Below are positions 1-6,138 of a stretch of 11,253 bases of DNA, piece after piece; the stretch's first letter is position 1; each line of letters starts with the position of its first letter. The stretch comes from SZUA-448 sp045593785 (GTDB lineage: Bacteria; Bacillota; Clostridia; Lachnospirales; Lachnospiraceae). The translations under genes were made by a program, and so were the position numbers. Location: contig JAZNXH010000057.1 in assembly GCA_045593785.1 (NCBI GenBank), forward strand, positions 1 to 11,253, in the 5' to 3' direction. Under the pieces are notes generated by a model. It was not told where the DNA came from. It did no database searches and worked only from the letters and a program-made list of their open reading frames with translations.

Positions 1-872
1 CCACCAAGACGTTTGGTTGCACGTACACGTACCGCATCATCAAACTCTTCAACTTCTGCGCCAATCTCTACCAACTTCGCAGTAATTGCTTCCAAATGCT
101 TCGGAATTACATTACGAAGCAACACATCGCCCTGCGTCGCTGCTGCTGCCAACATAAAGGTTCCCGCTTCAATCTGATCCGGAATAATGGAATAATTGCT
201 TCCATGCAAACGCTCTACGCCCTTGATACGGATTACATCTGTTCCTGCGCCCTTAATATTGCCACCCATGCTGTTGAGGAAATTCGCAACATCAACAACA
301 TGCGGCTCTTTTGCGGCATTCTCAATCGTCGTCTGACCTTCCGCCATAACAGCGGCAAGCATAATATTGATTGTCGCTCCCACACTGTTAATATCGAGAT
401 AAATATGGCTTCCTTCCAGTTTATCTGCATGTGCCTTAATCAAACCATGCTGAATCTTCGTCTTTGCACCAAGTGCTGCAAAACCTTTCAAATGCTGATC
501 GATTGGACGGCTTCCGATATTACAGCCACCGGGCAATGCCACCTGTGCTTCTTTATATTTTCCAAGCAATGCTCCAATCAGATAATACGAACCTCTCATC
601 TTGCGGATTGCATCAGAATCAACGCAAAGTGAATTGATTTTATCGGCATGTATACGAACGGTATGGCGATTCGGCCGTCCCACCTTTACTCCGATTTCTT
701 CAAGTGCCTCTAAAAGCACATTAATATCACGGATATCAGGGATGTTCTCAATCGTCACCTGCTCATCTGACATAACTGCAGCTGCGATAATTCCTAACGC
801 TGCGTTCTTTGCTCCACCGATTAAAACCTCGCCGGAAAGCGGAACGCCACCCTTAATAATGTACTGCTCCAT
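1..872 (-). CDS. murA: UDP-N-acetylglucosamine 1-carboxyvinyltransferase MurA (3' part outside window)
   Basis: Cytoplasmic enzyme that transfers enolpyruvate from PEP to UDP-GlcNAc, the first committed step of peptidoglycan synthesis. Reading the minus strand from the ATG at 872 gives 290 codons without a stop, about two-thirds of the usual 415-430 residues; the rest lies beyond the left edge. The N-terminus MEQYIIKGGVPLSGEV is typical. The AKNAAL motif carries the Lys22/Asn23 pair that contacts UDP-GlcNAc. The active-site loop LPGGCNIGSRPID puts the catalytic cysteine at residue 117, equivalent to E. coli Cys115, so this is the fosfomycin-binding type rather than the Cys-to-Asp resistant type. 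The catalytic Asp and C-terminal Arg fall outside the window. An AGGG ribosome binding site lies 7 nt before the ATG. Clostridia often carry two paralogues (MurA/MurZ), and I cannot tell which this is. Confidence 0.96.
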   Translation of the reverse strand, partial: MEQYIIKGGVPLSGEVLIGGAKNAALGIIAAAVMSDEQVTIENIPDIRDINVLLEALEEIGVKVGRPNRHTVRIHADKINSLCVDSDAIRKMRGSYYLIGALLGKYKEAQVALPGGCNIGSRPIDQHLKGFAALGAKTKIQHGLIKAHADKLEGSHIYLDINSVGATINIMLAAVMAEGQTTIENAAKEPHVVDVANFLNSMGGNIKGAGTDVIRIKGVERLHGSNYSIIPDQIEAGTFMLAAAATQGDVLLRNVIPKHLEAITAKLVEIGAEVEEFDDAVRVRATKRLG

Positions 873-981
873 GATTGAACCCTATCGGTATACACCGAAA
901 GTCCTTTCGTTATATTTCAATAACCCTCTACAAATTACACAATTTTTACATGTCATTTTTGTCAATATTTTCTCAATGTTG

Positions 982-1009
982 ATTATAGCATATTTCTGTA
1001 TTTTGTAAA
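982..1009 (-). promoter_or_regulatory. Sigma-A promoter of murA
   Basis: On the minus strand TTTACA (1009-1004) and a perfect TATAAT (987-982) are separated by 16 nt. The start of transcription would fall near 975, leaving a leader of about 100 nt before the murA ATG. That leader contains a short hairpin, CGAAA-GGAC-TTTCG, near 900. An imperfect inverted repeat (TAAACC 1006-1011, GGTTTA 1023-1028) overlaps the upstream edge of the -35 element and could be an operator. Confidence 0.7.
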
Positions 1010-1092
1010 CCGCTTTTCAAAAGGTTTATCTTTATTTGTATATTTTTTTCACTCTTTTCTGCAATTATGCAACCGTTCGCCCGCTTTTCATA

Positions 1093-1121
1093 TTGTAAAC
1101 ACCGTATTTCTATGCTATACT
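1093..1121 (+). promoter_or_regulatory. Extended -10 promoter of the small Ig-like gene
   Basis: TTGTAA (1093-1098) and TATACT (1116-1121) are spaced by exactly 17 nt, and a TG dinucleotide one base before the -10 makes it an extended -10 promoter. Transcription would start near 1128, giving a leader of about 25 nt before the ATG at 1153. It faces away from the murA promoter about 85 bp to the left. The whole 873-1152 gap appears to hold only these two promoters, their leaders and the repeats noted in the findings. Confidence 0.7.
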
Positions 1122-1152
1122 TACAAAAAATAATTTTTGAAAAGAGACCATT

Positions 1153-1494
1153 ATGCCAAGCAATTATCTGGATATTCAGACCCCGGCAGGTGCCGAAAAG
1201 CTGGTAAAGCAAGACTTAAAATTTAAGACCGGCAAATTCGTATGGCGGATTAAGTTTACTGCCCCTCTGAATCCTTCCACCATCAACACCAATAATTTAT
1301 ATGTGACTACGGCAAAGGGCGATCTCCTCGGTGCATACATCAGCTATGATGAGAACACGCATTCCATCGAGATTGCACCGGCTTCTGCATACTCTACCAC
1401 AGAACTTTATACTCTGCACATCACTACCAGAGTACAATCCCGCGGTGGTCAGTCGCTCAAAGAACCGGTACAGATAAATTTTAAGTTCAGATAA
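1153..1494 (+). CDS. Free-standing SbsA-type Ig-like (Big_5-like) domain protein, 113 aa
   Basis: Function unknown. From about residue 30 to the end the protein matches the pattern of the SbsA Ig-like fold: IKFTAPLNPSTINTNNLYV corresponds to the 'F-x-x-P-(M/L)-(D/N)-P-x-T-(V/I)-N' strand-turn of that family. This is followed by an 'ISYDENTHSIEIAP' hairpin and a 'YTLHITTRVQSRGGQSL' strand that resembles 'Y-T-V-x-I-x-x-G-V-x-D-x-x-G-x-x-L'. Such domains are normally repeated modules of large secreted proteins. Here there is one domain, no signal peptide, no membrane segment and no anchor, so the product is presumably cytoplasmic. The ATG is the first start after an in-frame TGA at 1138-1140, with a weak AAGAGA ribosome binding site. 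It has its own promoter. Its last 8 nt overlap the 3' end of the convergent ATPase gene. Confidence 0.8.
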   Translation: MPSNYLDIQTPAGAEKLVKQDLKFKTGKFVWRIKFTAPLNPSTINTNNLYVTTAKGDLLGAYISYDENTHSIEIAPASAYSTTELYTLHITTRVQSRGGQSLKEPVQINFKFR

Positions 1495-3280
1495 AGTCTT
1501 CCTTATGAAGCACCATAATATCCGCATTTTCATAGTTTCCTGTAGCTGCCATTTTCGCAAGATTTTTGGCAGCTCTTTTTTCGGCATTTTTTATTCCTTC
1601 TTTTCCGATAGCAATACTGTCACGAATCGGATTCGTTGTCTTTGTTCCTAACATCATCCGGATACGCTCTTCTAATACTTCATCTGCATATACATCGATT
1701 TCATAATCCTTCTCAATCAGATAATCAAATACAAATCCCTTTAATTCTGCGGGACGGTATTCTTCCGGAAGATGAATCCGGTTGTTAAAAACTCTGTTTA
1801 ACTCCGCATTGTCACGCAACAAGCCATTAATGGATTTTCTATCTCCCTCTAAAAAGACAATCGATTTTCCGGCAGATACATTGCTTAATGCCAGCAACTT
1901 ACCTACCGTCTCATTAGTCAATTCTCCGGCGCGCTCAACAATCAGACAGCAATCCGACAAGGACTCCTGTTTTTCTTCGATATCCATCTTGTTCAATTTA
2001 TCTGCATCTACAATTGCCACTCTAGTCGCAGGCAATATCTGAAAACGATACAACATCTTAACAATCTTCTTGGCAAGCTCTGTTTTACCGGATGCCGGTC
2101 CTCCGGTAATAATCAGATTGTTTCCACGTTTATTCGGGGCAAAAATCAAGTCCAATGCACGTACAATCTGTTTACGCACAGCTTCAATTCTTGCAAAGTT
2201 TCCAAGCAAATCCTCCAATCGGAGTTCTCTCTCATACAGCATCGCTTCCAAAGCGCCGCCCTCTTCCGGCTGATACTTTGAATCCACATCACCCTTCAGA
2301 TTTACCACGTGTTTTGTACTGAGATCTCCCAAATAGTCCTGCATATACCGGATGGCTTCTTCTTCAAAAACTTCTTTTGTCTCTACCGGAACAAAACTCG
2401 ATACATACGTCTTATCCTGTTCTTGTTTTGACATCTCTTCTACTGCACTAATCAGTGCATTCGTTACTGCTTCGTCGTCAAACCCCTGATCGAAGGTTTC
2501 AGCCTCTGCTGTTTCTTCATCCGATTCGCTTGCTTCTGCAAATTCGCTCAGTTCATCTTCCTCTGATACATTTGCCCCTGCGATTTCAATTGGTTCTTCC
2601 TCTTTTTCGTAGGATTCTTCCTGTTCCTCACTTATCTGTAGTTTCTGTGCTTCCTGCACCGCCGGTTCTGTACTCTGTTCCTGATACTTCTGCAAAGTCT
2701 CTACATCCACTTCACCGGTATGATATCCGCGCAAAACATGCGCCCACTCTACATACTTTCCCTCGCCAAACCACAAAATGATATCATTACACTCGTCCAC
2801 GCAACGCTTGGCATCTCCAATCTTATGATAAAGTTTTGCCAATTCATAAGCCCAACGCTCCGCATATTCTTCCGCTTTCCATTGCTCTAATACCGCAATC
2901 TGATCCTCCAAAGGCTCTTGAAGCATCTTATAAATACGAAAACGATAAATCAAACGGCTCGGGTCCATCGGTGCAACTTTTTCATACTTCTCCAGGAAAT
3001 ACATTGCGTCTTTTGTCTGTCCCTGCTTGATTGACAGCTCCACTACCTGCGCGAGTGCACGACGCGAAGAGGTACGTTCATAGATCAAAAGATTGATTTC
3101 TTTTGCATCCTCGTACCCTCCGACACGGGAACAAACCTGAGCCATCATATTCAGATCCTGCACACTGCGCACTTTCTTGATGTTCAACTGACGCACAAGA
3201 TCATATGCCTCTTGATCCTCTCCGTTCTCCATATAAGTTTTGATTGCTGCTAATGTCCGAACTGTTTTATAACTTTCCAT
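1487..3280 (-). CDS. TPR / acidic linker / CbbX-like AAA+ protein with altered Walker B, 597 aa
   Basis: Uncharacterised. Residues about 1-190 form helical hairpins of TPR type (for example around 42-76 and 139-172). Residues 216-275 are a strongly acidic, probably disordered linker. Residues about 345-545 resemble the CbbX/EccA group of AAA+ ATPases. Walker A is GGPASGKT with Lys399. 'LIVERAGEL' (446-454) occupies the place of the usual 'LFIDEAYSL', so the Walker B acidic pair is Glu449-Arg450 rather than Asp-Glu. 'FLEGDR' and 'ELNRVFNNRI' match the later sensor and arginine-finger segments. ATP binding looks possible, but normal hydrolysis is doubtful. No signal peptide or membrane segment is visible, so it is cytoplasmic. 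The ATG at 3280 is chosen over an in-frame TTG at 3286 because a GGGGA ribosome binding site sits 6 nt before the ATG and touches the TTG. It lies 12 nt after the cNMP-domain gene and is surely co-transcribed with it. Confidence 0.85.
   Translation of the reverse strand: MESYKTVRTLAAIKTYMENGEDQEAYDLVRQLNIKKVRSVQDLNMMAQVCSRVGGYEDAKEINLLIYERTSSRRALAQVVELSIKQGQTKDAMYFLEKYEKVAPMDPSRLIYRFRIYKMLQEPLEDQIAVLEQWKAEEYAERWAYELAKLYHKIGDAKRCVDECNDIILWFGEGKYVEWAHVLRGYHTGEVDVETLQKYQEQSTEPAVQEAQKLQISEEQEESYEKEEEPIEIAGANVSEEDELSEFAEASESDEETAEAETFDQGFDDEAVTNALISAVEEMSKQEQDKTYVSSFVPVETKEVFEEEAIRYMQDYLGDLSTKHVVNLKGDVDSKYQPEEGGALEAMLYERELRLEDLLGNFARIEAVRKQIVRALDLIFAPNKRGNNLIITGGPASGKTELAKKIVKMLYRFQILPATRVAIVDADKLNKMDIEEKQESLSDCCLIVERAGELTNETVGKLLALSNVSAGKSIVFLEGDRKSINGLLRDNAELNRVFNNRIHLPEEYRPAELKGFVFDYLIEKDYEIDVYADEVLEERIRMMLGTKTTNPIRDSIAIGKEGIKNAEKRAAKNLAKMAATGNYENADIMVLHKEDFI
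1544..1581 (+). terminator. Probable intrinsic terminator of the Ig-like gene, inside the opposite CDS
   Basis: AGCTGCCA (1544-1551) pairs perfectly with TGGCAGCT (1567-1574) across a 15-nt loop and is followed by CTTTTTT (1575-1581) on the plus strand. It lies 50 nt after the Ig-like gene's stop codon but inside the 3' coding part of the minus-strand ATPase gene, where the same bases encode an Ala/Lys-rich helix. The stem could therefore be a by-product of repeated Ala codons, although the adjoining T-tract favours a real terminator. Confidence 0.55.
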
Positions 3281-3292
3281 AAGCAATCCCCA

Positions 3293-5641
3293 CTAAAGGT
3301 TTTTATAATATTTCAGTGTTTCCGTTAACTCTTCCGGAAGTTCCCCTTTTTCTTTCTCCAGCATACGATAACGCATCTCAAGTTCATATGCCTTCTTACT
3401 TCTTCCTCGCTCGAAACGTCCCATCGCATCTTCAAAAATCGGCTGTGATTTTAACGTATTACGAACCGCTGCACCAAACGGACAATACGTTGCCAGCAAC
3501 TCTCTTGCCACCTTATTCAATCGCACTGCACCGCCGGACTCGTACTTCATCCAAACTTCGTAGTCCTGCACAAAGGTCTCCCTCGTGCTACCTTTTGCTT
3601 TTTGTATCTGTGCCTTTAGTTTTTCTCTCTTCTCTTCGGACAGATCATGATTCTTCCGATAATACTGAATATAATCACAGTACTCCGATGTAAGCGACTT
3701 AATCTGAATATTGTTCCACGCAAGTCCCATCATCGTACGGCACATCTCCCAACGGAATCTGCCCAAGGTCTGAACCAGAACGTCCTCCGGATCTCCCTCA
3801 TAGAAATGCGGTAATAAAAATCTCGCCTGTGAATCCCTACGTTTTCCCGTAATCTCCTGCCACATAATCGCTTTTACACCGTTACACGGAAGCAGTATAA
3901 TTTCCGGGAACACCTGCTTCATAACAAATTCTTTTTCAATTCCCAATTCTTCCTGACGGTACATCACCTCGCGGTAGAACACCGTAGGATCTTTTTCCAG
4001 CAAGCGCAGAATAATCTCATTGACCTTTTTCTTGGTCAGGAACGACTTAGACGGTTCCCACGCCAATCCGTCTGCATATAAAATTGGCACAAACGTACTA
4101 ATCTGACCGTTTACCAGACGGTCGTTACAGGAAAACATATTGTGAATCTCATACGAAAGACGTTCGTTCCGGTCTGTAGCCGCTGCACGCATCTGCACAT
4201 CTGTCAACTCGCCACGCTTCTTCAGATCACGCAAGTTTTCTTCGAAGGTCATATCCATCTCGCTTTTGGACGGCTCTTTCTTTCCTTCGTAAACCAAACG
4301 CAACCATTCCCGAATCGTGTATACTTCACACGGAGTTTCCTGCTTCTCTTTCTTAAAACTACAGAACATGGTTAACTGTTCATCCGTAATCAGACGTTCA
4401 TCCACAAACCCATAATCCAAAAACAATTCCACTGCCATCGGAACGGACTTTGCAGCATATGCCTGCAAAAATACCGCCTGATATAAATCAAAAAACATCT
4501 TACTGATATCACGTTTTAGCTTACGCACTGCATCATCCGCAGACATGCGATCCGGCAAAAGGATAAAGTTCTCAATTGCAGTTCGAAAAGCATCTGCCCT
4601 GTCTCCTTCCCATGCTGAAAAGCCCAGAATTTGCTGTAAAGAGCCGGTCAGAATCTTTCGAATCTTATCCATCTGCTCTTCATCCGGCATCTCCATAACA
4701 CTGTCGGGCTTCTCCGTCAATTCGCTCTGTGCAACCTCACCGGAAATCACCGAGAAATAAATCTCTTCCATCCGCTTACGGTTAACATCAATATTACTAC
4801 CTAAGCGATCGCTCAGGAATTGTTCTGCGCGGTTAATCTGATCCGTCAGTTCATCCAACAGCTGTGACAACTCCATAGTATCAATATTTTTCTTATTTGC
4901 TTCCACTAATAAAGTAGCAACATACAGGAACAAATTCTGATCCCCGTTATTCATCAGACAGTAAAACACGTCTTCCAGATACTCTGTTGCTTCTTTGCAT
5001 GCACGGAAAAACGAATTTACCAGATTCGCTTCCTCTTCCACCTGCTGTTCTGACATTATCATAGAATCCAAATAATATCCCTTATGCTTTTCCAGTGAAA
5101 TCTTGGCGGCTTCTTTATAGTAAGCAAACTTTTTTACATCCGGAATATTCGTAAGTGAAAACGGCTTCAGTTCCTCCGCGAATGTCATTCGACGCGGTTT
5201 TAGTCCTGCTCCTTCTCCGTATTCCAGATATTTCGCATATGCATCCTTCACTGCTTCACTCAAAGTCTTCGCAGTATCGCAGATTTCATCCAACACTCTT
5301 CCCAGTTCAGTAATATATCTTGCAAAGGACCATACCATAAGTCCGCCATAATCATGATTGGCGGTAAGGATAGGTTTTAATCCTTTTTCTTTGCTTGCGG
5401 GGAACGCAAAAAATGTCACATTTTCCAACGCCACATAATCACACTGGTACTGACCTGCATACAAATCATTAATGCCCAAAAAACTTCCGGCACCAAGCGG
5501 AAGATTAACACCATTACTTTTTGCTGCAACCTTCCCTTTCAATACCATACATATGTAATTTACCGCTTCACCACAGCATAAAATACAGCTTCCTGCATCT
5601 GCTTGATTCACCGCGTTCACCGCAATCTGTAAGCCCATCAT
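3293..5641 (-). CDS. Large helical protein with N-terminal cyclic-nucleotide-binding-like domain, 782 aa
   Basis: Uncharacterised. Residues about 15-85 read as a cNMP-binding (Crp-like) beta-roll: 'GEAVNYICMVLKGKVAA', then 'LPLGAGSFLGINDLYAG', then 'DYVALENVTFFAFP'. The phosphate-binding cassette, normally G-E-(L/I)-A followed by R-(S/T/A)-A, is here GIND with no following arginine, so canonical cAMP binding is unlikely. The remaining 690 or so residues look soluble and mostly helical, with no helix-turn-helix output domain. A distinctive C-terminal block (about 575-725) includes 'MWQEITGKRRDSQARFLLP', 'GRFRWEMCR' and 'RLNKVARELLATYCPFG' and is probably a conserved domain of unknown role. The ATG at 5641 is followed at once by a second ATG; AAAGG lies 6 nt before the first. 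It is the first gene of the operon with the TPR-AAA protein, and the pairing suggests that the two products act together. Confidence 0.85.
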   Translation of the reverse strand: MMGLQIAVNAVNQADAGSCILCCGEAVNYICMVLKGKVAAKSNGVNLPLGAGSFLGINDLYAGQYQCDYVALENVTFFAFPASKEKGLKPILTANHDYGGLMVWSFARYITELGRVLDEICDTAKTLSEAVKDAYAKYLEYGEGAGLKPRRMTFAEELKPFSLTNIPDVKKFAYYKEAAKISLEKHKGYYLDSMIMSEQQVEEEANLVNSFFRACKEATEYLEDVFYCLMNNGDQNLFLYVATLLVEANKKNIDTMELSQLLDELTDQINRAEQFLSDRLGSNIDVNRKRMEEIYFSVISGEVAQSELTEKPDSVMEMPDEEQMDKIRKILTGSLQQILGFSAWEGDRADAFRTAIENFILLPDRMSADDAVRKLKRDISKMFFDLYQAVFLQAYAAKSVPMAVELFLDYGFVDERLITDEQLTMFCSFKKEKQETPCEVYTIREWLRLVYEGKKEPSKSEMDMTFEENLRDLKKRGELTDVQMRAAATDRNERLSYEIHNMFSCNDRLVNGQISTFVPILYADGLAWEPSKSFLTKKKVNEIILRLLEKDPTVFYREVMYRQEELGIEKEFVMKQVFPEIILLPCNGVKAIMWQEITGKRRDSQARFLLPHFYEGDPEDVLVQTLGRFRWEMCRTMMGLAWNNIQIKSLTSEYCDYIQYYRKNHDLSEEKREKLKAQIQKAKGSTRETFVQDYEVWMKYESGGAVRLNKVARELLATYCPFGAAVRNTLKSQPIFEDAMGRFERGRSKKAYELEMRYRMLEKEKGELPEELTETLKYYKNL

Positions 5642-5697
5642 AATCTACCTTTCTCCAATAGGTACCCCTGCCTTAAGATAATAATACGACAGCATTT

Positions 5698-5726
5698 ATT
5701 ATACACGAAACCGCCCGATAATTGAA
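5698..5726 (-). promoter_or_regulatory. Probable promoter of the cNMP-domain/AAA+ operon
   Basis: A perfect TATAAT (5703-5698) is preceded by a 17-nt spacer and a weak -35, TTCAAT (5726-5721). It lies directly after the SRP RNA terminator, whose T-tract abuts the -35. The leader to the ATG at 5641 would be about 50 nt. The poor -35 hints at an activator or simply a weak promoter. Confidence 0.5.
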
Positions 5727-5727
5727 G

Positions 5728-5768
5728 AAAAAAAATAAAAAAATAAAGAGTTTCTCCCAAAACTCTTT
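5728..5768 (-). terminator. Intrinsic terminator of the SRP RNA transcript
   Basis: On the minus strand AAAGAGTTT (5768-5760) and AAACTCTTT (5753-5745) form a perfect 9-bp stem with the 6-nt loop TGGGAG, followed by a long T-tract interrupted by one A (5744-5730). On the plus strand the hairpin has no following T-tract, so it acts in one direction only. Confidence 0.9.
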
Positions 5769-5790
5769 CTAAAGTCAATAAAATTAAAAA

Positions 5791-6056
5791 ATCCGTGCGT
5801 CCTACGTCGAACATTAACCACAAACGTTACCTCTGCAGTTAACTCGGTCCAGGCGACCCTACGGCACACAAGAGCTTTCGCTTAGTGCTGCTGCATTCCT
5901 GCCCTGACACGGTTCACGAATTCCTGTTGCGTAAGACCCAGACGTCAACATCACTTACAAAGGGCAGCTTTGCAATCAAATGCCCTCGGCAGAACATCAC
6001 CCCTGCTATAGCGGATTGCAGGTTCAGGGCACCGCTAACTCCCCGGCTGCACGGAA
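5791..6056 (-). ncRNA. ffs: Signal recognition particle RNA, large Firmicutes type (4.5S/6S scRNA)
   Basis: RNA core of the signal recognition particle, which binds Ffh and targets nascent membrane and secreted proteins to FtsY and SecYEG. The diagnostic helix 8 is at 5887-5908: GTCAGG, then GCA-GGAA-TGC with the GGAA tetraloop, then AGCAGC, on the minus strand. The 5' domain has the usual GCCGGGGAGTTAGCGGTGCC-like segment and a CCTGAACCTGCAATCCGC block. The two ends pair as helix 1: TCCGTGC (6055-6049) with GCACGGA (5798-5792). The resulting 266 nt agrees with the roughly 270 nt of the large SRP RNA of Bacillus and Clostridia, which has an Alu domain lacking in the short E. coli form. The ends are inferred from helix 1 and may be off by a few bases. 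Weak open reading frames crossing it are not genes. Confidence 0.96.
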
Positions 6057-6100
6057 ACTTTATGACGTATTGGATATTTGCTTCAAACGAAGCGTGGTTC

Positions 6101-6129
6101 AGTATACTTGCTTTTCCCTGTTCTGTCAA
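6101..6129 (-). promoter_or_regulatory. ffs: Near-consensus promoter of the SRP RNA
   Basis: TTGACA (6129-6124), a 17-nt spacer and TATACT (6106-6101) make this the best promoter in the window, as expected for an abundant stable RNA. Transcription would start near 6094, about 38 nt before the mature 5' end, right at a GCTTC-GTTT-GAAGC hairpin (6093-6080). The -35 begins only 10 nt after the stop codon of the upstream metal-binding protein gene. Confidence 0.85.
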
Positions 6130-6138
6130 GCCCAAGTA

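Noticed and set aside
934..965. TTGACA (965-960, minus) as a second -35 for murA
   Set aside because: No acceptable -10 lies 16-18 nt downstream; the nearest candidate, TGTAAT, is 20 nt away.
96..1008. Plus-strand reading frames of 178 and 135 codons opposite murA
   Set aside because: They are antisense to a clearly recognised enzyme, have no family resemblance, and lack a promoter or ribosome binding site.
3281..3286. TTG start six nucleotides upstream of the TPR-AAA+ ATG
   Set aside because: The GGGGA ribosome binding site directly abuts the TTG, leaving no spacing; the ATG at 3280 has a 6-nt spacer.
5638..5823. 61-codon minus-strand reading frame between the SRP RNA and the cNMP-domain gene
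   Set aside because: It runs through the SRP RNA 3' end, its terminator and the next promoter; it has no ribosome binding site and a composition set by the poly-T tracts.
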